DNA from: Citromicrobium sp. UBA3494
GTDB taxonomy: Bacteria > Pseudomonadota > Alphaproteobacteria > Sphingomonadales > Sphingomonadaceae
Assembly (NCBI GenBank): GCA_002377695.1
Contig: DFQH01000006.1
Span: 62,001 to 126,000, forward strand
DNA length: 64,000 nt
Direction: 5' to 3'
The notes under the pieces are model-generated. The model saw only the letters and a list, made by a program, of their open reading frames with translations. It had not been told where the DNA came from and ran no database searches. Shown here piece after piece: positions 46,145-53,847 of this stretch. The first letter of the stretch is position 1, and the number at the start of each line of letters is the position of its first letter. A program made the position numbers and the translations under genes.

Positions 46145-46437
46145 GCGAGGCCCCCGATCACCGAGCCCAGGATGATCAGGAAGATCTGCAGCACGATGAT
46201 GAGCACCAGTGGCGAAAAGTCGATCGCGCCGGTCTGCGGAAGCAGGTTGCGGATCGGCCTGAGCACCGGATCGAGCAGCGAATTGATCGATCGGTAGATC
46301 GCAACCACGAAGTCGTTCCCCTGGCTGACCACGTTGAAGGCGAGCAACAGGCCGATCACGAACTGCACGATGATCAGCATCACGAAGACGTTCGTGAGCA
46401 ATTCGACGATGTTGTAGATGGCGAAAAGGGCTTGCAT
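46141..46437 (-). CDS. yggT: YggT-family membrane protein
   Basis: A 98-aa protein with two hydrophobic helices separated by the conserved YggT loop [38 protein letters not shown]. YggT proteins help osmotic tolerance or envelope assembly, and some act with division proteins; the mechanism is not settled. It is the first gene of a three-gene coupled operon with folD. The 90 bases upstream, as far as argB, hold its promoter. Confidence 0.93.
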   Translation of the reverse strand: MQALFAIYNIVELLTNVFVMLIIVQFVIGLLLAFNVVSQGNDFVVAIYRSINSLLDPVLRPIRNLLPQTGAIDFSPLVLIIVLQIFLIILGSVIGGLA

Positions 46438-46527
46438 GGCGGCCCGGTCTCCTGAGCGTTTTTCGGTAGCGTCTTACAAGAGTAATACGCCAATATGCGA
46501 AGGCAAGGGTGAGGTTCGCCCGCAGGC

Positions 46528-47484
46528 CTAGCCGTTTTGGACGGCTCTTACGAGCGTGCCCGCGCCGCTTGCGGTGAAGAACTCCAGCAGCATGGCATGT
46601 TCCACCCGCCCGTCGAGGATCACCGCTGCCTCGCACCCTTCGCGGGTGGCGGCGAGGCAGGTTTCCAGCTTCGGGATCATGCCGCCGGTGATGACGCCTT
46701 TGGCCCTAAGGGTCTCGATGCTGGCCTCGTCCAGTTCGCTCACCAGTTGTCCATCGCCGTCGAGCACGCCCGCCACATCGGTCAACAGCAGCAGCCGCGC
46801 CGCACCGAGTGCCCCGGCGAGCGCGCCGGCCATCGTGTCTGCATTGATGTTGTAGGTTTCTCCCTGGTCGCCGGCGCCGATGGGGGCGATCACGGGGATG
46901 AGGCCGCTGGCGGTGGCCATTTCGATCACCTGCGGATCGATCTCCGCGGGTTCACCCACGAAGCCAAGATCGACCAGCTGTTCGATCGCGCTGTCCTCCA
47001 CCCGCGTGTCGCGGCTGACCTTGCGCGCCTTCACCAGCCCTGCGTCCTTGCCCGACAGGCCCAGCGCGCGGCCGCCCGCGGCGTGGATCGCGGCGACGAT
47101 CTGCTTGTTGATCGCGCCGGACAGCACCATCTCGGCGATCTCCACCGTCGCCTCGTCGGTCACCCGCAGGCCATCGACGAAGCGGCTTTCGACGCCCACG
47201 CGTTCCAGCATCGCGCCGATCTGCGGGCCGCCGCCATGGACGACCACGGGATTGATGCCGACCGCCTTCAGCAGAACGATGTCCTGCGCGAAGCTGGCCG
47301 CGGCGGCGTTGTCGCCCATTGCGTGCCCGCCGTACTTCACCACGAAGGTGCGCCCGGCATAGCGGCGCAGGAAGGGCAGCGCCTCTATCAGTACGCTGGC
47401 CTTCGCGCCTGCATCGAGGCCCGCATTGGGGCCAGCATTGGGGGGGGCCGCGCCCCCGCCGTTCACCGGTGGACTCTCGCTCAT
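46528..47484 (-). CDS. argB: Acetylglutamate kinase
   Basis: A 318-aa ArgB, the second step of arginine biosynthesis (N-acetylglutamate plus ATP to N-acetylglutamyl phosphate). Blocks are [12 protein letters not shown] (phosphate-binding lysine), [65 protein letters not shown] and [13 protein letters not shown] Gly/Pro/Asn-rich N-terminal tail of about 25 residues precedes the catalytic core. It is monocistronic by the gaps on both sides (90 and 65 bases). Confidence 0.96.
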   Translation of the reverse strand: MSESPPVNGGGAAPPNAGPNAGLDAGAKASVLIEALPFLRRYAGRTFVVKYGGHAMGDNAAAASFAQDIVLLKAVGINPVVVHGGGPQIGAMLERVGVESRFVDGLRVTDEATVEIAEMVLSGAINKQIVAAIHAAGGRALGLSGKDAGLVKARKVSRDTRVEDSAIEQLVDLGFVGEPAEIDPQVIEMATASGLIPVIAPIGAGDQGETYNINADTMAGALAGALGAARLLLLTDVAGVLDGDGQLVSELDEASIETLRAKGVITGGMIPKLETCLAATREGCEAAVILDGRVEHAMLLEFFTASGAGTLVRAVQNG

Positions 47485-47549
47485 GCCCGGCGCGCTAGCG
47501 GGGCTCGCGCGGTTTGGGAAGGCGGGACCACACGCCCCGCCCCTCCATC

Positions 47550-47861
47550 TTACTCGTCCTGCGGAGTATCGACCGCGGTTTCGGGCCCATCGCCCTCAAC
47601 CTCGGTGCCTTCGGGGGCCACGGTGGCGACGGGATCGATCCCGTTCACATCGTCGATCGCTTCGGTGGTGAGTTCGGACTCGTCGCTCAGATCGGTGTCG
47701 AGCCGTTCTTCGGTGGTAGTGACCGCGCTATCGGGCAGGTCCGGATCGTCGCCATCGGCGTTCACGAAGACCATGATCGCCACCAGTGCGAGAACCGCGA
47801 TTACCGCGATCCAGAGCCATTTGCTCGAACTCTTCTTCTCGATCACGTCGTCGTCGGCCAT
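47550..47861 (-). CDS. Small single-pass acidic membrane protein
   Basis: A 103-aa protein with a short basic head (EKKSSSKW), one membrane helix ([18 protein letters not shown]) and a strongly acidic, Thr/Asp/Glu-rich tail (residues 35-103) that should lie in the periplasm and be disordered. The ATG at 47861 follows AGGAGCAAGCACC. I do not recognise a family. Small acidic envelope proteins also occur at 48188 and 56376. Confidence 0.8.
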   Translation of the reverse strand: MADDDVIEKKSSSKWLWIAVIAVLALVAIMVFVNADGDDPDLPDSAVTTTEERLDTDLSDESELTTEAIDDVNGIDPVATVAPEGTEVEGDGPETAVDTPQDE

Positions 47862-48187
47862 GGTGCTTGCTCCTGTTGCTGAGAGGTGTCCGCGCAAGGC
47901 GGCTTGCCCTTCCAACAAGCGGCGGCGGGGCGAGGTTCCGGGCGCTCCCCGGCGAGCGGCCTGCGGCGCGCCTGACACGCCTGACACAGTGTCCAGGAGG
48001 CGAAAAACGCCCCGGGAGCAAACCCCTGCCTTCGGTACGAAAGCGCCCGTCGGGGCAGCACGGGCGGGCTGTGACCGTCACGGCCGCAGGCATAGCGCAG
48101 CGCGGTGCCTGTAGGACAGCGCCGGAGCAGCGGACGCGCGCGGTGGGCACGCAGGCGCGACGGGCGAAAGACGCCGCGCGCTGCGGC
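47862..48187. other. Gene-poor stretch between two small envelope-protein genes
   Basis: These 326 bases hold the promoter of the 47550 gene and the second copy of the 31-bp dispersed repeat. I see no coding region with convincing codon use, no RNA gene and no clear terminator. Confidence 0.6.
47968..47998 (-). repeat. Dispersed 31-bp repeat, copy 2
   Basis: Reverse-complement copy of 37914-37944, with 29 of 31 positions identical. In this copy the core GACACTGTGTC is a perfect dyad. Flanking similarity (five T residues and a G-rich run, minus strand) extends to about 48013. It lies upstream of the 47550 small membrane protein, in the same promoter-proximal orientation relative to its gene as copy 1. 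Confidence 0.7.
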
Positions 48188-48436
48188 CTATTCTTCGGTC
48201 GTATCGCTTTCCTGCGCCGTTTCCTCTTCCGCCATTTCCTCGGGCGGCACGTTGGTCATCTCGGTTTCGGGCACGTTCACGGGAACGCCCTGGGCATCCT
48301 CGTCCGCCACGATCAGCTCGCCGCCGCTCTTGTCGACGGCGTCGACCTCGTAGGTGGTTTCCTCGGGCTCGCCGCAGGCGGCAAGGCAAAGCGCAGCGGT
48401 GAGCGTGATGGCGGCAGGGGCGAAACGAACGGCCAT
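48188..48436 (-). CDS. Small acidic lipoprotein
   Basis: An 82-aa protein with lipobox LAAC in APAAITLTAALCLAAC. The mature part is short and very acidic (PETEMTNVPPEEMAEEETAQESDTTEE) and probably disordered. The ATG follows AGGAGAATCGCC. No family is recognised. It shares the small-acidic-envelope style of its neighbour but not its sequence. Confidence 0.82.
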   Translation of the reverse strand: MAVRFAPAAITLTAALCLAACGEPEETTYEVDAVDKSGGELIVADEDAQGVPVNVPETEMTNVPPEEMAEEETAQESDTTEE

Positions 48437-48581
48437 GGCGATTCTCCTGTGAGGACAAGGCTGGCGGCAAATCTTGCACCGCGCCGCGCCGATGGCAAGC
48501 CGCGCAGTTTGCTGCGGGGCCTGCCTGGGCTATGAAGTCCGGCGGTGGCCGGTGCGAAGCCGGGCGAAGGGGAGAGCGCGG

Positions 48582-49067
48582 ATGAGCAATGATCATGCAG
48601 ACACTGCCGGGGGTTCGGCCGGGCCGGAGCCCGATACGGGCGTGACGCTCTATCGTCCGATCATCGTGGCGATCCTCTACCTCGCCAACCTGTTCACCGG
48701 CTTCAGCGTGCTGATCGGCCTGATCCTCGCCTATGTGTGGCGCAACGACCGGGACGTGACCGAGTGGGAGGAGACGCACTTCACCTACCTGATCCGCACC
48801 TTCTGGATCGGCTTCTGGGTGTGCCTGCTGGTGTTCGGCGGGCTCATCGCGCTGGCCGTGGCGACCACCGCCGGGCCCGCCTTTGCCGACCAGACGGCGT
48901 TCGACGCCGCCCCGCACGAGCCGCCCGCCGGAATTATCGCCGCGATCTTCGGCGGCATCGGCATCGGCTTCCTGATGTTCGTGTGGTACTGCGTGCGCAG
49001 CATCCTCTCGCTCGCCAATGCGGCCAACCGGCGGCCCATGCCCCGGCCGAAAACGTGGCTTTTCTGA
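48582..49067 (+). CDS. DUF4870-like membrane protein
   Basis: A 161-aa protein with three hydrophobic helices. The block YLANLFTGFSVLIGLILAYVWRNDRDVTEWEETHFTYLIRTFWIGFWVCLLVFGG resembles the DUF4870 (Tic20-like) fold, in which short amphipathic turns carry conserved His and Trp residues. The start is the ATG at 48582, after GGGGAGAGCGCGG. Function unknown. It is divergent from the 48188 lipoprotein. Confidence 0.82.
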   Translation: MSNDHADTAGGSAGPEPDTGVTLYRPIIVAILYLANLFTGFSVLIGLILAYVWRNDRDVTEWEETHFTYLIRTFWIGFWVCLLVFGGLIALAVATTAGPAFADQTAFDAAPHEPPAGIIAAIFGGIGIGFLMFVWYCVRSILSLANAANRRPMPRPKTWLF

Positions 49068-49152
49068 AAGTCAGGCGCTTTCCGGCGGTGTAGCGGCGCG
49101 TTAAGGATCGCGCTTAACAGGCCCTTGAGGCCTTGCCCCCCATGGGGCGGGC

Positions 49153-49752
49153 ATGGGCGATCCCGCCTCCTTTCGCCGGCCCTCCTTCCGTTCCGCGTCG
49201 TACGGCGACCCCGGCGCGCGCGCGGTTGCGCCTTCGCGCAAGACGAAGCGCGCAGCCTGGTGGGAGGCCGCGCGCGGGCTCGGCCTGGTGCTGGTGGCCG
49301 CACCGCTGGCGGTGTTCACAGCCGTCCTGCTGCACGACGGATTGCCCAGCCTGCGCGCCACGCCCCAGAGCGCTCAGGCGGCGGCGGAGGTGCAGCGGAT
49401 CGAGAAGCCCTTCGGCCCCTGCATCGGCGGCGAACGCCATACCTGCGTGATGGATGGCGACACGATCTGGCTGAACGATGTGAAAATCCGCATCGCGGAC
49501 ATCGACGCGCCCGAGGTGTTCGATCCCGACTGCGAGGCAGAGCGGATCGCCGGACACCGCGCGACCGAGCGGCTGACCGTGTGGCTCAACGCAGGCGCCT
49601 TCGAGGTGCTGCCAAACCCCGATGGGCGGGATACGGACCGCTACGGCCGCAAGCTGCGCGTGCTGGCGCGCGGCGGCACGAGCGCGGTGGAGGCGCTGGA
49701 GGCGGAGGGTGTTGCTGCGCGGTGGGGTGGTAGTGAGAAGGCGTGGTGTTGA
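49153..49752 (+). CDS. Thermonuclease (SNase-fold) family protein, membrane-anchored
   Basis: A 199-aa protein. A membrane helix (RGLGLVLVAAPLAVFTAVLL, about residues 41-60) is followed by a staphylococcal-nuclease-like domain at about 95-195. CVMDGDTIWLNDVKIRIADIDAPEVF supplies the Asp, Arg and Glu of the active site, and DRYGRKLRVL the second Arg, so activity is plausible. The domain should face the periplasm. The ATG at 49153 is about 65 bases upstream of an alternative region, and the exact start is not certain. It overlaps the next small ORF by 10 bases. Confidence 0.88.
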   Translation: MGDPASFRRPSFRSASYGDPGARAVAPSRKTKRAAWWEAARGLGLVLVAAPLAVFTAVLLHDGLPSLRATPQSAQAAAEVQRIEKPFGPCIGGERHTCVMDGDTIWLNDVKIRIADIDAPEVFDPDCEAERIAGHRATERLTVWLNAGAFEVLPNPDGRDTDRYGRKLRVLARGGTSAVEALEAEGVAARWGGSEKAWC

Positions 49753-49946
49753 GGGGCCTGACACACTTTCTGTCGGTGTTCCGCGACAATGCGCGCGAGA
49801 TGCTTGCCCATGTGGAAGCGCTCGTGAGCCTGATCGGTGAATGCGGCGTGCTGGTGGAGCGCAACTGGACCCGCCACCCGGGCCAGCTCCTCTACCGCGA
49901 CCGCTGGCAGATCGTCGCCATGCCGGACCGGCATTTGGTCCATTGA
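49743..49946 (+). CDS. Small hypothetical protein (67 aa)
   Basis: Codon use in this frame is strongly G/C at third positions through to the stop, which supports real coding. The protein (GLTHFLSVFRDNAREMLAHVEALV, then RNWTRHPGQLLYRDRWQIVAMPDRHLVH) has no family I know. GTG starts at 49743 and 49746 or a TTG at 49749 are all possible, overlapping the nuclease gene and suggesting coupling. Confidence 0.6.
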   Translation: MVLRGLTHFLSVFRDNAREMLAHVEALVSLIGECGVLVERNWTRHPGQLLYRDRWQIVAMPDRHLVH

Positions 49947-49993
49947 GAACCCTGGCGCGCGGTGCGCCGGGGCGATAGCCAGAGGAGGTTACG

Positions 49994-50268
49994 ATGACCC
50001 ACGATTACGAGACGAACCACGACCACGCCCCGAGCTTTCGAGCGGACCAGCAAGCGGCGTAAGGGCTACCCGAGCGGAGTCGAAGACGGCCAAAGGCCAA
50101 TCCGGGTCAAACGAGGCCAGCGGACGATCAAGGGCGGCCAGATCGAACTGCTCGAAAAGCTCGGGCGGAATGACCCGTGCCCCTGCGGTTCGGGGAAAAG
50201 ATTTCAAACGCTGCTGCCTGCGCACGGGCCGCTACGACGGCGCCGAGCGGCGGGATTATTGGCGGTGA
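49994..50268 (+). pseudogene. SEC-C metal-binding motif protein, broken by two 1-base frameshifts
   Basis: The ATG at 49994 sits behind GAGGAGGTTACG, an excellent ribosome site. Reading [15 protein letters not shown] and dropping one base in the TTT at about 50030 gives [20 protein letters not shown], which leads to [19 protein letters not shown]. Dropping one A in the GGGGAAAA run at about 50200 then gives [22 protein letters not shown] and a stop at 50268. The result is a complete SEC-C zinc motif (CxCx8CC), about 90 aa. As given, translation stops after 22 residues. Either the gene is decayed or both homopolymers carry sequencing errors. Confidence 0.75.
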
Positions 50269-50306
50269 GTCGCGGTATTGAGGGTGAGACTCAACGATGC
50301 GTGGAC

Positions 50307-51260
50307 TTACCCAAAGAATTTCACGAGCAAATTCAGAAGATTCGCCCATTGACCCGAAAAAAGGAGATACAAAGCGGTTATCCCCGCCGGAGATGCCAAG
50401 CTCTTTCCAGCCTGCTTGGAAAATTCCTCGGTGAACACTCCGAAATTGCGAGATGCTAGATCAGCCGCCTTGCCCGCAATTTTCGAAAGAACCTTCGATG
50501 CGTCGACTACTCTATGTTTGTCCGGATTATCAGCTAAAACTTCGCCTCGGATGGTCGCAAGTGCTTGCTCACCGTCTTCAATTTCATCGGCACCCAAACG
50601 ATCTTCAGGCGGGGGGTTATTGTGACCGATACCGCCGTGTTCTGGTTGCACGTCATTCTGGACCGCCAGATTGCGCAGGGTACTTTCGATCTCCGTAAGA
50701 GCGGCCTGCAAGTCGCCCCTTCTCTCCTCAATCTCGTCCACAGGCGGGATTTCGTTACCGGCAATGCGCTTCAGCTCGCCTCGCTCAAGCCGATAATTTG
50801 CAAAGATTGACAGCCTCGCCATAGGGCGAAGAATTCTCGCACCGTCAAATTTAGTTGCATCATTGGCGATCACGCCGTTGAAGTCGTTATCGTGTATTAG
50901 ATTGGCTTTGCTGAAATCAGCGCCGCGTATGTCAGCATCGCGAAAATCGCATGTATGGAAGTTGGATTGGGCAAACTTGACGTTCCTAAGGTTCGCGGAT
51001 GTCAGCTTCGTGTGCACCCAATTACTTCTGCCGGTACAACCTTCAAGGTTCGCATGAGACAAGTCGGCTTGAGTGAAACTAGCTTCAGAAAGCACGCTCT
51101 TCGACAGATTCGACCGCTGCAGATTCCCTTTGTCGAACTGGGCACGCGTGAAGTCTCTGTTGCTAAGATCTTCGCCAACTAAGTTGGCCTGACGGAAGTC
51201 ACCTTGCACCAGATCTTTCTCACCAGCCGCAAGCGCCGCAAGATCCATTTCGTCAGCCAT
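50307..51260 (-). CDS. Pentapeptide-repeat protein with hydrophobic C-terminus
   Basis: A 317-aa protein. Residues 18-140 are pentapeptide repeats of A(D/N)LXX type ([50 protein letters not shown]), forming a right-handed quadrilateral helix. Then comes a charged helical region, the motif [12 protein letters not shown] at about 214, another helical segment and a hydrophobic tail ([25 protein letters not shown]). Base composition is clearly more AT-rich than in flanking genes, and the third-position G/C bias is weak, so horizontal acquisition is likely. The function is not known. A membrane-targeted effector is one possibility. Confidence 0.85.
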   Translation of the reverse strand: MADEMDLAALAAGEKDLVQGDFRQANLVGEDLSNRDFTRAQFDKGNLQRSNLSKSVLSEASFTQADLSHANLEGCTGRSNWVHTKLTSANLRNVKFAQSNFHTCDFRDADIRGADFSKANLIHDNDFNGVIANDATKFDGARILRPMARLSIFANYRLERGELKRIAGNEIPPVDEIEERRGDLQAALTEIESTLRNLAVQNDVQPEHGGIGHNNPPPEDRLGADEIEDGEQALATIRGEVLADNPDKHRVVDASKVLSKIAGKAADLASRNFGVFTEEFSKQAGKSLASPAGITALYLLFSGQWANLLNLLVKFFG

Positions 51261-51350
51261 CTAGTCCAACCTCTTTCATTCGAGCAGATCTACATCGCAA
51301 ATGTGCGGCTCAAACGTTAAACGGCGCAAAGCACGCGGAGGTTGAACCTC

Positions 51351-52412
51351 TCACTCCGCCGCCTGCACGCCCCCAGCATCATCCCCGAACAGCCCCGGGC
51401 CGTCGTCGGCCTCTTCCTCGTTCGCGGCCTTGCCGGCGCCCTGGCGCTTGTCGAAGGTGCTCCACACCGTGTTCCAGTCGCCCTTGGTGGCGCCCTTGGA
51501 ATATTCGGTGGCGCGCTGTTCGAAGAAGTTGGCGTGCTCCACGCCGTTCAATAGCGGGGTAAGCCAGGGCAGCGGGTGCTCGTCGATCATGTAGATCGGC
51601 TGCAGGCCCAGCTGGCCCAGCCGCCAGTCCGCGATGTAGCGGATGTACTTCTTGATCTCCTTCGCGGTCATCCCGGAAACCGGGCCCATCTCGAAGGCGA
51701 GGTCGATGAAGTTGTCTTCCAGCCGCACCGACTTCTGGCAGATGTCGATGATGTCTTCCTTCACCGCCTTGGTGTAGCAGTCCCGCTCGCGCACGAATTC
51801 GTGGAACAGGCGGATGATGCCTTCGCAGTGCAGGCTCTCGTCGCGCACGGACCAGCTGACGATCTGCCCCATGCCCTTCATCTTGTTGTAGCGCGGGAAG
51901 TTCATCAGCATCGCGAAGCTGGCGAACAGCTGCATGCCTTCGGTGAAGCCGCCGAACGCGGCGAGGGTGCGGGCGATATCCTCGTCCGTGTCGACGCCGA
52001 ACTGCTGCAGGTAGTCGTGCTTGTCCTTCATCTCCTCGTATTCGAGGAACATGCCGTACTCGCTTTCGGGCATGCCGATCGTGTCGAGCAGGTGGCTGTA
52101 GGCCGCGATGTGGATCGTCTCCATGTTGGAGAAGGACGCGAGCATCATCTTGATCTCGGTCGGCTTGAACACCCGACCGTACTTCTCGTGATAGCAGTCC
52201 TGCACCTCGACATCGGCCTGGGTGAAGAAGCGGAAGATCTGGGTGAGCAGGTTACGCTCGTGATCCGAAAGCTTCTGCGCCCAGTCGCGGCAATCCTCGC
52301 CCAGCGGCACTTCCTCGGGCATCCAGTGGACCTGCTGCTGGCGCTTCCAGAAGTCGTACGCCCAGGGATATTCGAAGGGCTTGTAGGTCTTGCGGGCTTC
52401 GAGCAGCGACAT
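51351..52412 (-). CDS. nrdB: Class Ia ribonucleotide reductase, beta subunit
   Basis: A 353-aa R2 protein that holds the di-metal centre and the tyrosyl radical needed for deoxyribonucleotide synthesis. NMETIHIAAYSHLL contains Glu98, His101 and Tyr105, matching the ExxHxxxY radical site, and SWSVRDESLHCEG supplies the second Glu and His. The C-terminal tail (DDGPGLFGDDAGGVQAAE) is acidic, as needed to bind the alpha subunit. There is no ATP-cone domain. The gene is separated from nrdA by 1.4 kb with three small genes. Its upstream region has a GANTC-containing palindrome. Confidence 0.96.
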   Translation of the reverse strand: MSLLEARKTYKPFEYPWAYDFWKRQQQVHWMPEEVPLGEDCRDWAQKLSDHERNLLTQIFRFFTQADVEVQDCYHEKYGRVFKPTEIKMMLASFSNMETIHIAAYSHLLDTIGMPESEYGMFLEYEEMKDKHDYLQQFGVDTDEDIARTLAAFGGFTEGMQLFASFAMLMNFPRYNKMKGMGQIVSWSVRDESLHCEGIIRLFHEFVRERDCYTKAVKEDIIDICQKSVRLEDNFIDLAFEMGPVSGMTAKEIKKYIRYIADWRLGQLGLQPIYMIDEHPLPWLTPLLNGVEHANFFEQRATEYSKGATKGDWNTVWSTFDKRQGAGKAANEEEADDGPGLFGDDAGGVQAAE

Positions 52413-52479
52413 TGGTGGTTCTCCGGGGCGCGTGGGCCTTCTTCGGTGTTTGCGGTCTTACTGGATGTGCCAACATAAG

Positions 52480-52497
52480 GAATCACAGCAGTGATTC
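52480..52497. promoter_or_regulatory. Perfect inverted repeat upstream of nrdB with two GANTC sites
   Basis: GAATCAC and GTGATTC are 7-base perfect arms around AGCA, 68 bases upstream of the nrdB ATG. Each arm holds a GANTC methylation site for CcrM. It could be a regulator site or a cell-cycle methylation mark. Confidence 0.45.
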
Positions 52498-52567
52498 GAT
52501 AGCAAGGCGGATCAATGGGCCGGGGATAAGCGGCGCCGGGCGCTACCGCCTTTGGGCCGGGGCCCGC

Positions 52568-53146
52568 TCAGCCGGGGGTTATGGCGCTGAACAGGAAATA
52601 GACCGCGCCCAGAAAGACCAGCCCGATAGCGATTGCCACGACCGGTGCGGGCAGCGAATCGCCGTCTCCGATCGAGCGCAGCCAGCGCTGGTGCTCCTCC
52701 TCTTCCTCCAGCGCGGCGAGTTCCTCGGGCGACATCGCATTGCGCTTCACCTTGTCCCACATCCACCCGCACGCGAAGATGAAGCCGAGGGTGAGGGCCA
52801 TCGCGGCGAAGCCCCAGCCCGGTCCCATCATGTGCTCCAGCTCGTCCATGAGGTTTTCCTGAAAGACGATCAGCAGGGGCGCCCCGATCATCATCAGCGC
52901 TGCCCGGGGAATAAGGGTTGCCGGCGATTTCGGTGGGTCGTCCTCATCGTGATCGAGCGCAAGCACGTCGGCGATGTCGTGTTTGCCTGCCGCGCGCGCC
53001 TTGCGGATACGCCATCCCCGCAAGTGCCACACCGCCCAGGGGAACAGCAGGGCGGCAGGTACCACCAGTGTGACAATGGCAAGCAGCCACAGATCGCCCT
53101 TCGTGACCTCCGCCGCGCCGATATGCAAAGCCGCATCTTCCCCCAT
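52568..53146 (-). CDS. Hypothetical membrane protein
   Basis: About 192 aa with three hydrophobic helices (LWLLAIVTLVVPAALLFPWAVW, ALTLGFIFACGW, APVVAIAIGLVFLGAVYFLF) and a charged linker rich in Asp (ALDHDEDDPPKSP). A Glu-rich coil (SPEELAALEEEEEHQRW) lies before the last helix. No family is recognised. The ATG at 53146 is the likely start, with other ATGs at 53158 and 53182. It lies between nrdA and nrdB on the same strand. Confidence 0.7.
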   Translation of the reverse strand: MGEDAALHIGAAEVTKGDLWLLAIVTLVVPAALLFPWAVWHLRGWRIRKARAAGKHDIADVLALDHDEDDPPKSPATLIPRAALMMIGAPLLIVFQENLMDELEHMMGPGWGFAAMALTLGFIFACGWMWDKVKRNAMSPEELAALEEEEEHQRWLRSIGDGDSLPAPVVAIAIGLVFLGAVYFLFSAITPG

Positions 53147-53303
53147 GGCGCAAAACATGCCCCACGCTCCGCACCTCCGCAAGTCGGCGCGCGACTACCG
53201 CCTTTTGCCCCGGGCCGGAACGAATCCCCCGCGCCATCCATTGTGTTCATGTAAGGCGGGCCGAAGCAGGCCCTTGAAAAGACGAGAAAGATTGGAGCAG
53301 TTT

Positions 53304-53543
53304 ATGTTCGAGAAGATTCGCATCAAGGAACACATGGAAGTCGTCGACGCCACCAAGCAGCACGTCGGCACGGTCGACGAAGTCGAAGACGAGCGCATCA
53401 AGCTGACCAAGTCGGATGCGTCGGATAGCCAGCACCACTTCATCGCGCTGGACGCGGTGGACAAGCTCGAAGAGAACCGCGTCGTCCTGAAGGAAGGCAC
53501 GCCGCTGCCTGTCGGCCTCGGCAACAAGGCGACCACTGTATAA
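53304..53543 (+). CDS. DUF2171 family protein
   Basis: A 79-aa protein that is entirely a DUF2171 (PRC-barrel-like) domain. IKEHMEVVDATKQHVGTVDEVEDERIKLTKSDASDSQHHFIALDAVDKLEENRVVL shows the small beta barrel typical of proteins that bind other proteins or nucleic acid. Its function is unknown. A strong terminator follows 39 bases after the stop. ATG is preceded by GGAGCAGTTT. Confidence 0.9.
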   Translation: MFEKIRIKEHMEVVDATKQHVGTVDEVEDERIKLTKSDASDSQHHFIALDAVDKLEENRVVLKEGTPLPVGLGNKATTV

Positions 53544-53581
53544 GCAGCTGGAGAGGCGAGCCGGATAACCGGCTCCGAAAC

Positions 53582-53620
53582 AAAAACCCCGGCACGCCAT
53601 CGCGGCGGGCCGGGGTTTTT
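53582..53620. terminator. Bidirectional rho-independent terminator
   Basis: AAAAACCCCGGC pairs with GCCGGGGTTTTT around a loop that can itself pair (ACGCC/GGCGG). With an A-run on one side and a T-run on the other it can serve both the DUF2171 gene and the convergent small membrane protein gene. Confidence 0.9.
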
Positions 53621-53631
53621 CGTGTGCGGAG

Positions 53632-53799
53632 TCAGTAGCCCTGGGAGACGAACAGCACCATTACCGCCATGAGCATGAGCAGCGCTGCAAGCAGCAGCAT
53701 GATCTTCGACCGTCGCTCCTGCGGCACCCGGATCGTGTAGATCGCCACGGCGATGACGATCACGGCAACGATGATCGTCGCGACTGGAAGAATGTCCAT
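53632..53799 (-). CDS. Small two-helix membrane protein (55 aa)
   Basis: A very short gene encoding two hydrophobic helices (LPVATIIVAVIVIAVAIYTI and IMLLLAALLMLMAVMVLFV) joined by a basic loop RVPQERRSK. It starts with ATG at 53799 and ends with GYSTOP next to the terminator. Strong membrane character, correct G/C third positions and placement between the nrdA stop and a terminator support it. No family is known to me. Confidence 0.7.
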   Translation of the reverse strand: MDILPVATIIVAVIVIAVAIYTIRVPQERRSKIMLLLAALLMLMAVMVLFVSQGY

Positions 53800-53847
53800 G
53801 GCCGCCCCCTGGCGTCGTCCTTCAGATCGGCGCTTCCCCTGTCGGAG

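Noticed and set aside
45251..46636. 461-codon frame covering folD and the yggT region
   Set aside because: Only the part from the GTG at 46144 is FolD. The upstream codons are antiparallel to no signal, lie over yggT in another frame and are full of Arg and Cys.
49100..49118. GTTAAG...CTTAAC inverted repeat resembling a CtrA site
   Set aside because: The spacing between the TTAA half-sites is 9 bases rather than the usual 7, and it lies close to a nuclease gene with no cell-cycle link. It is probably chance.
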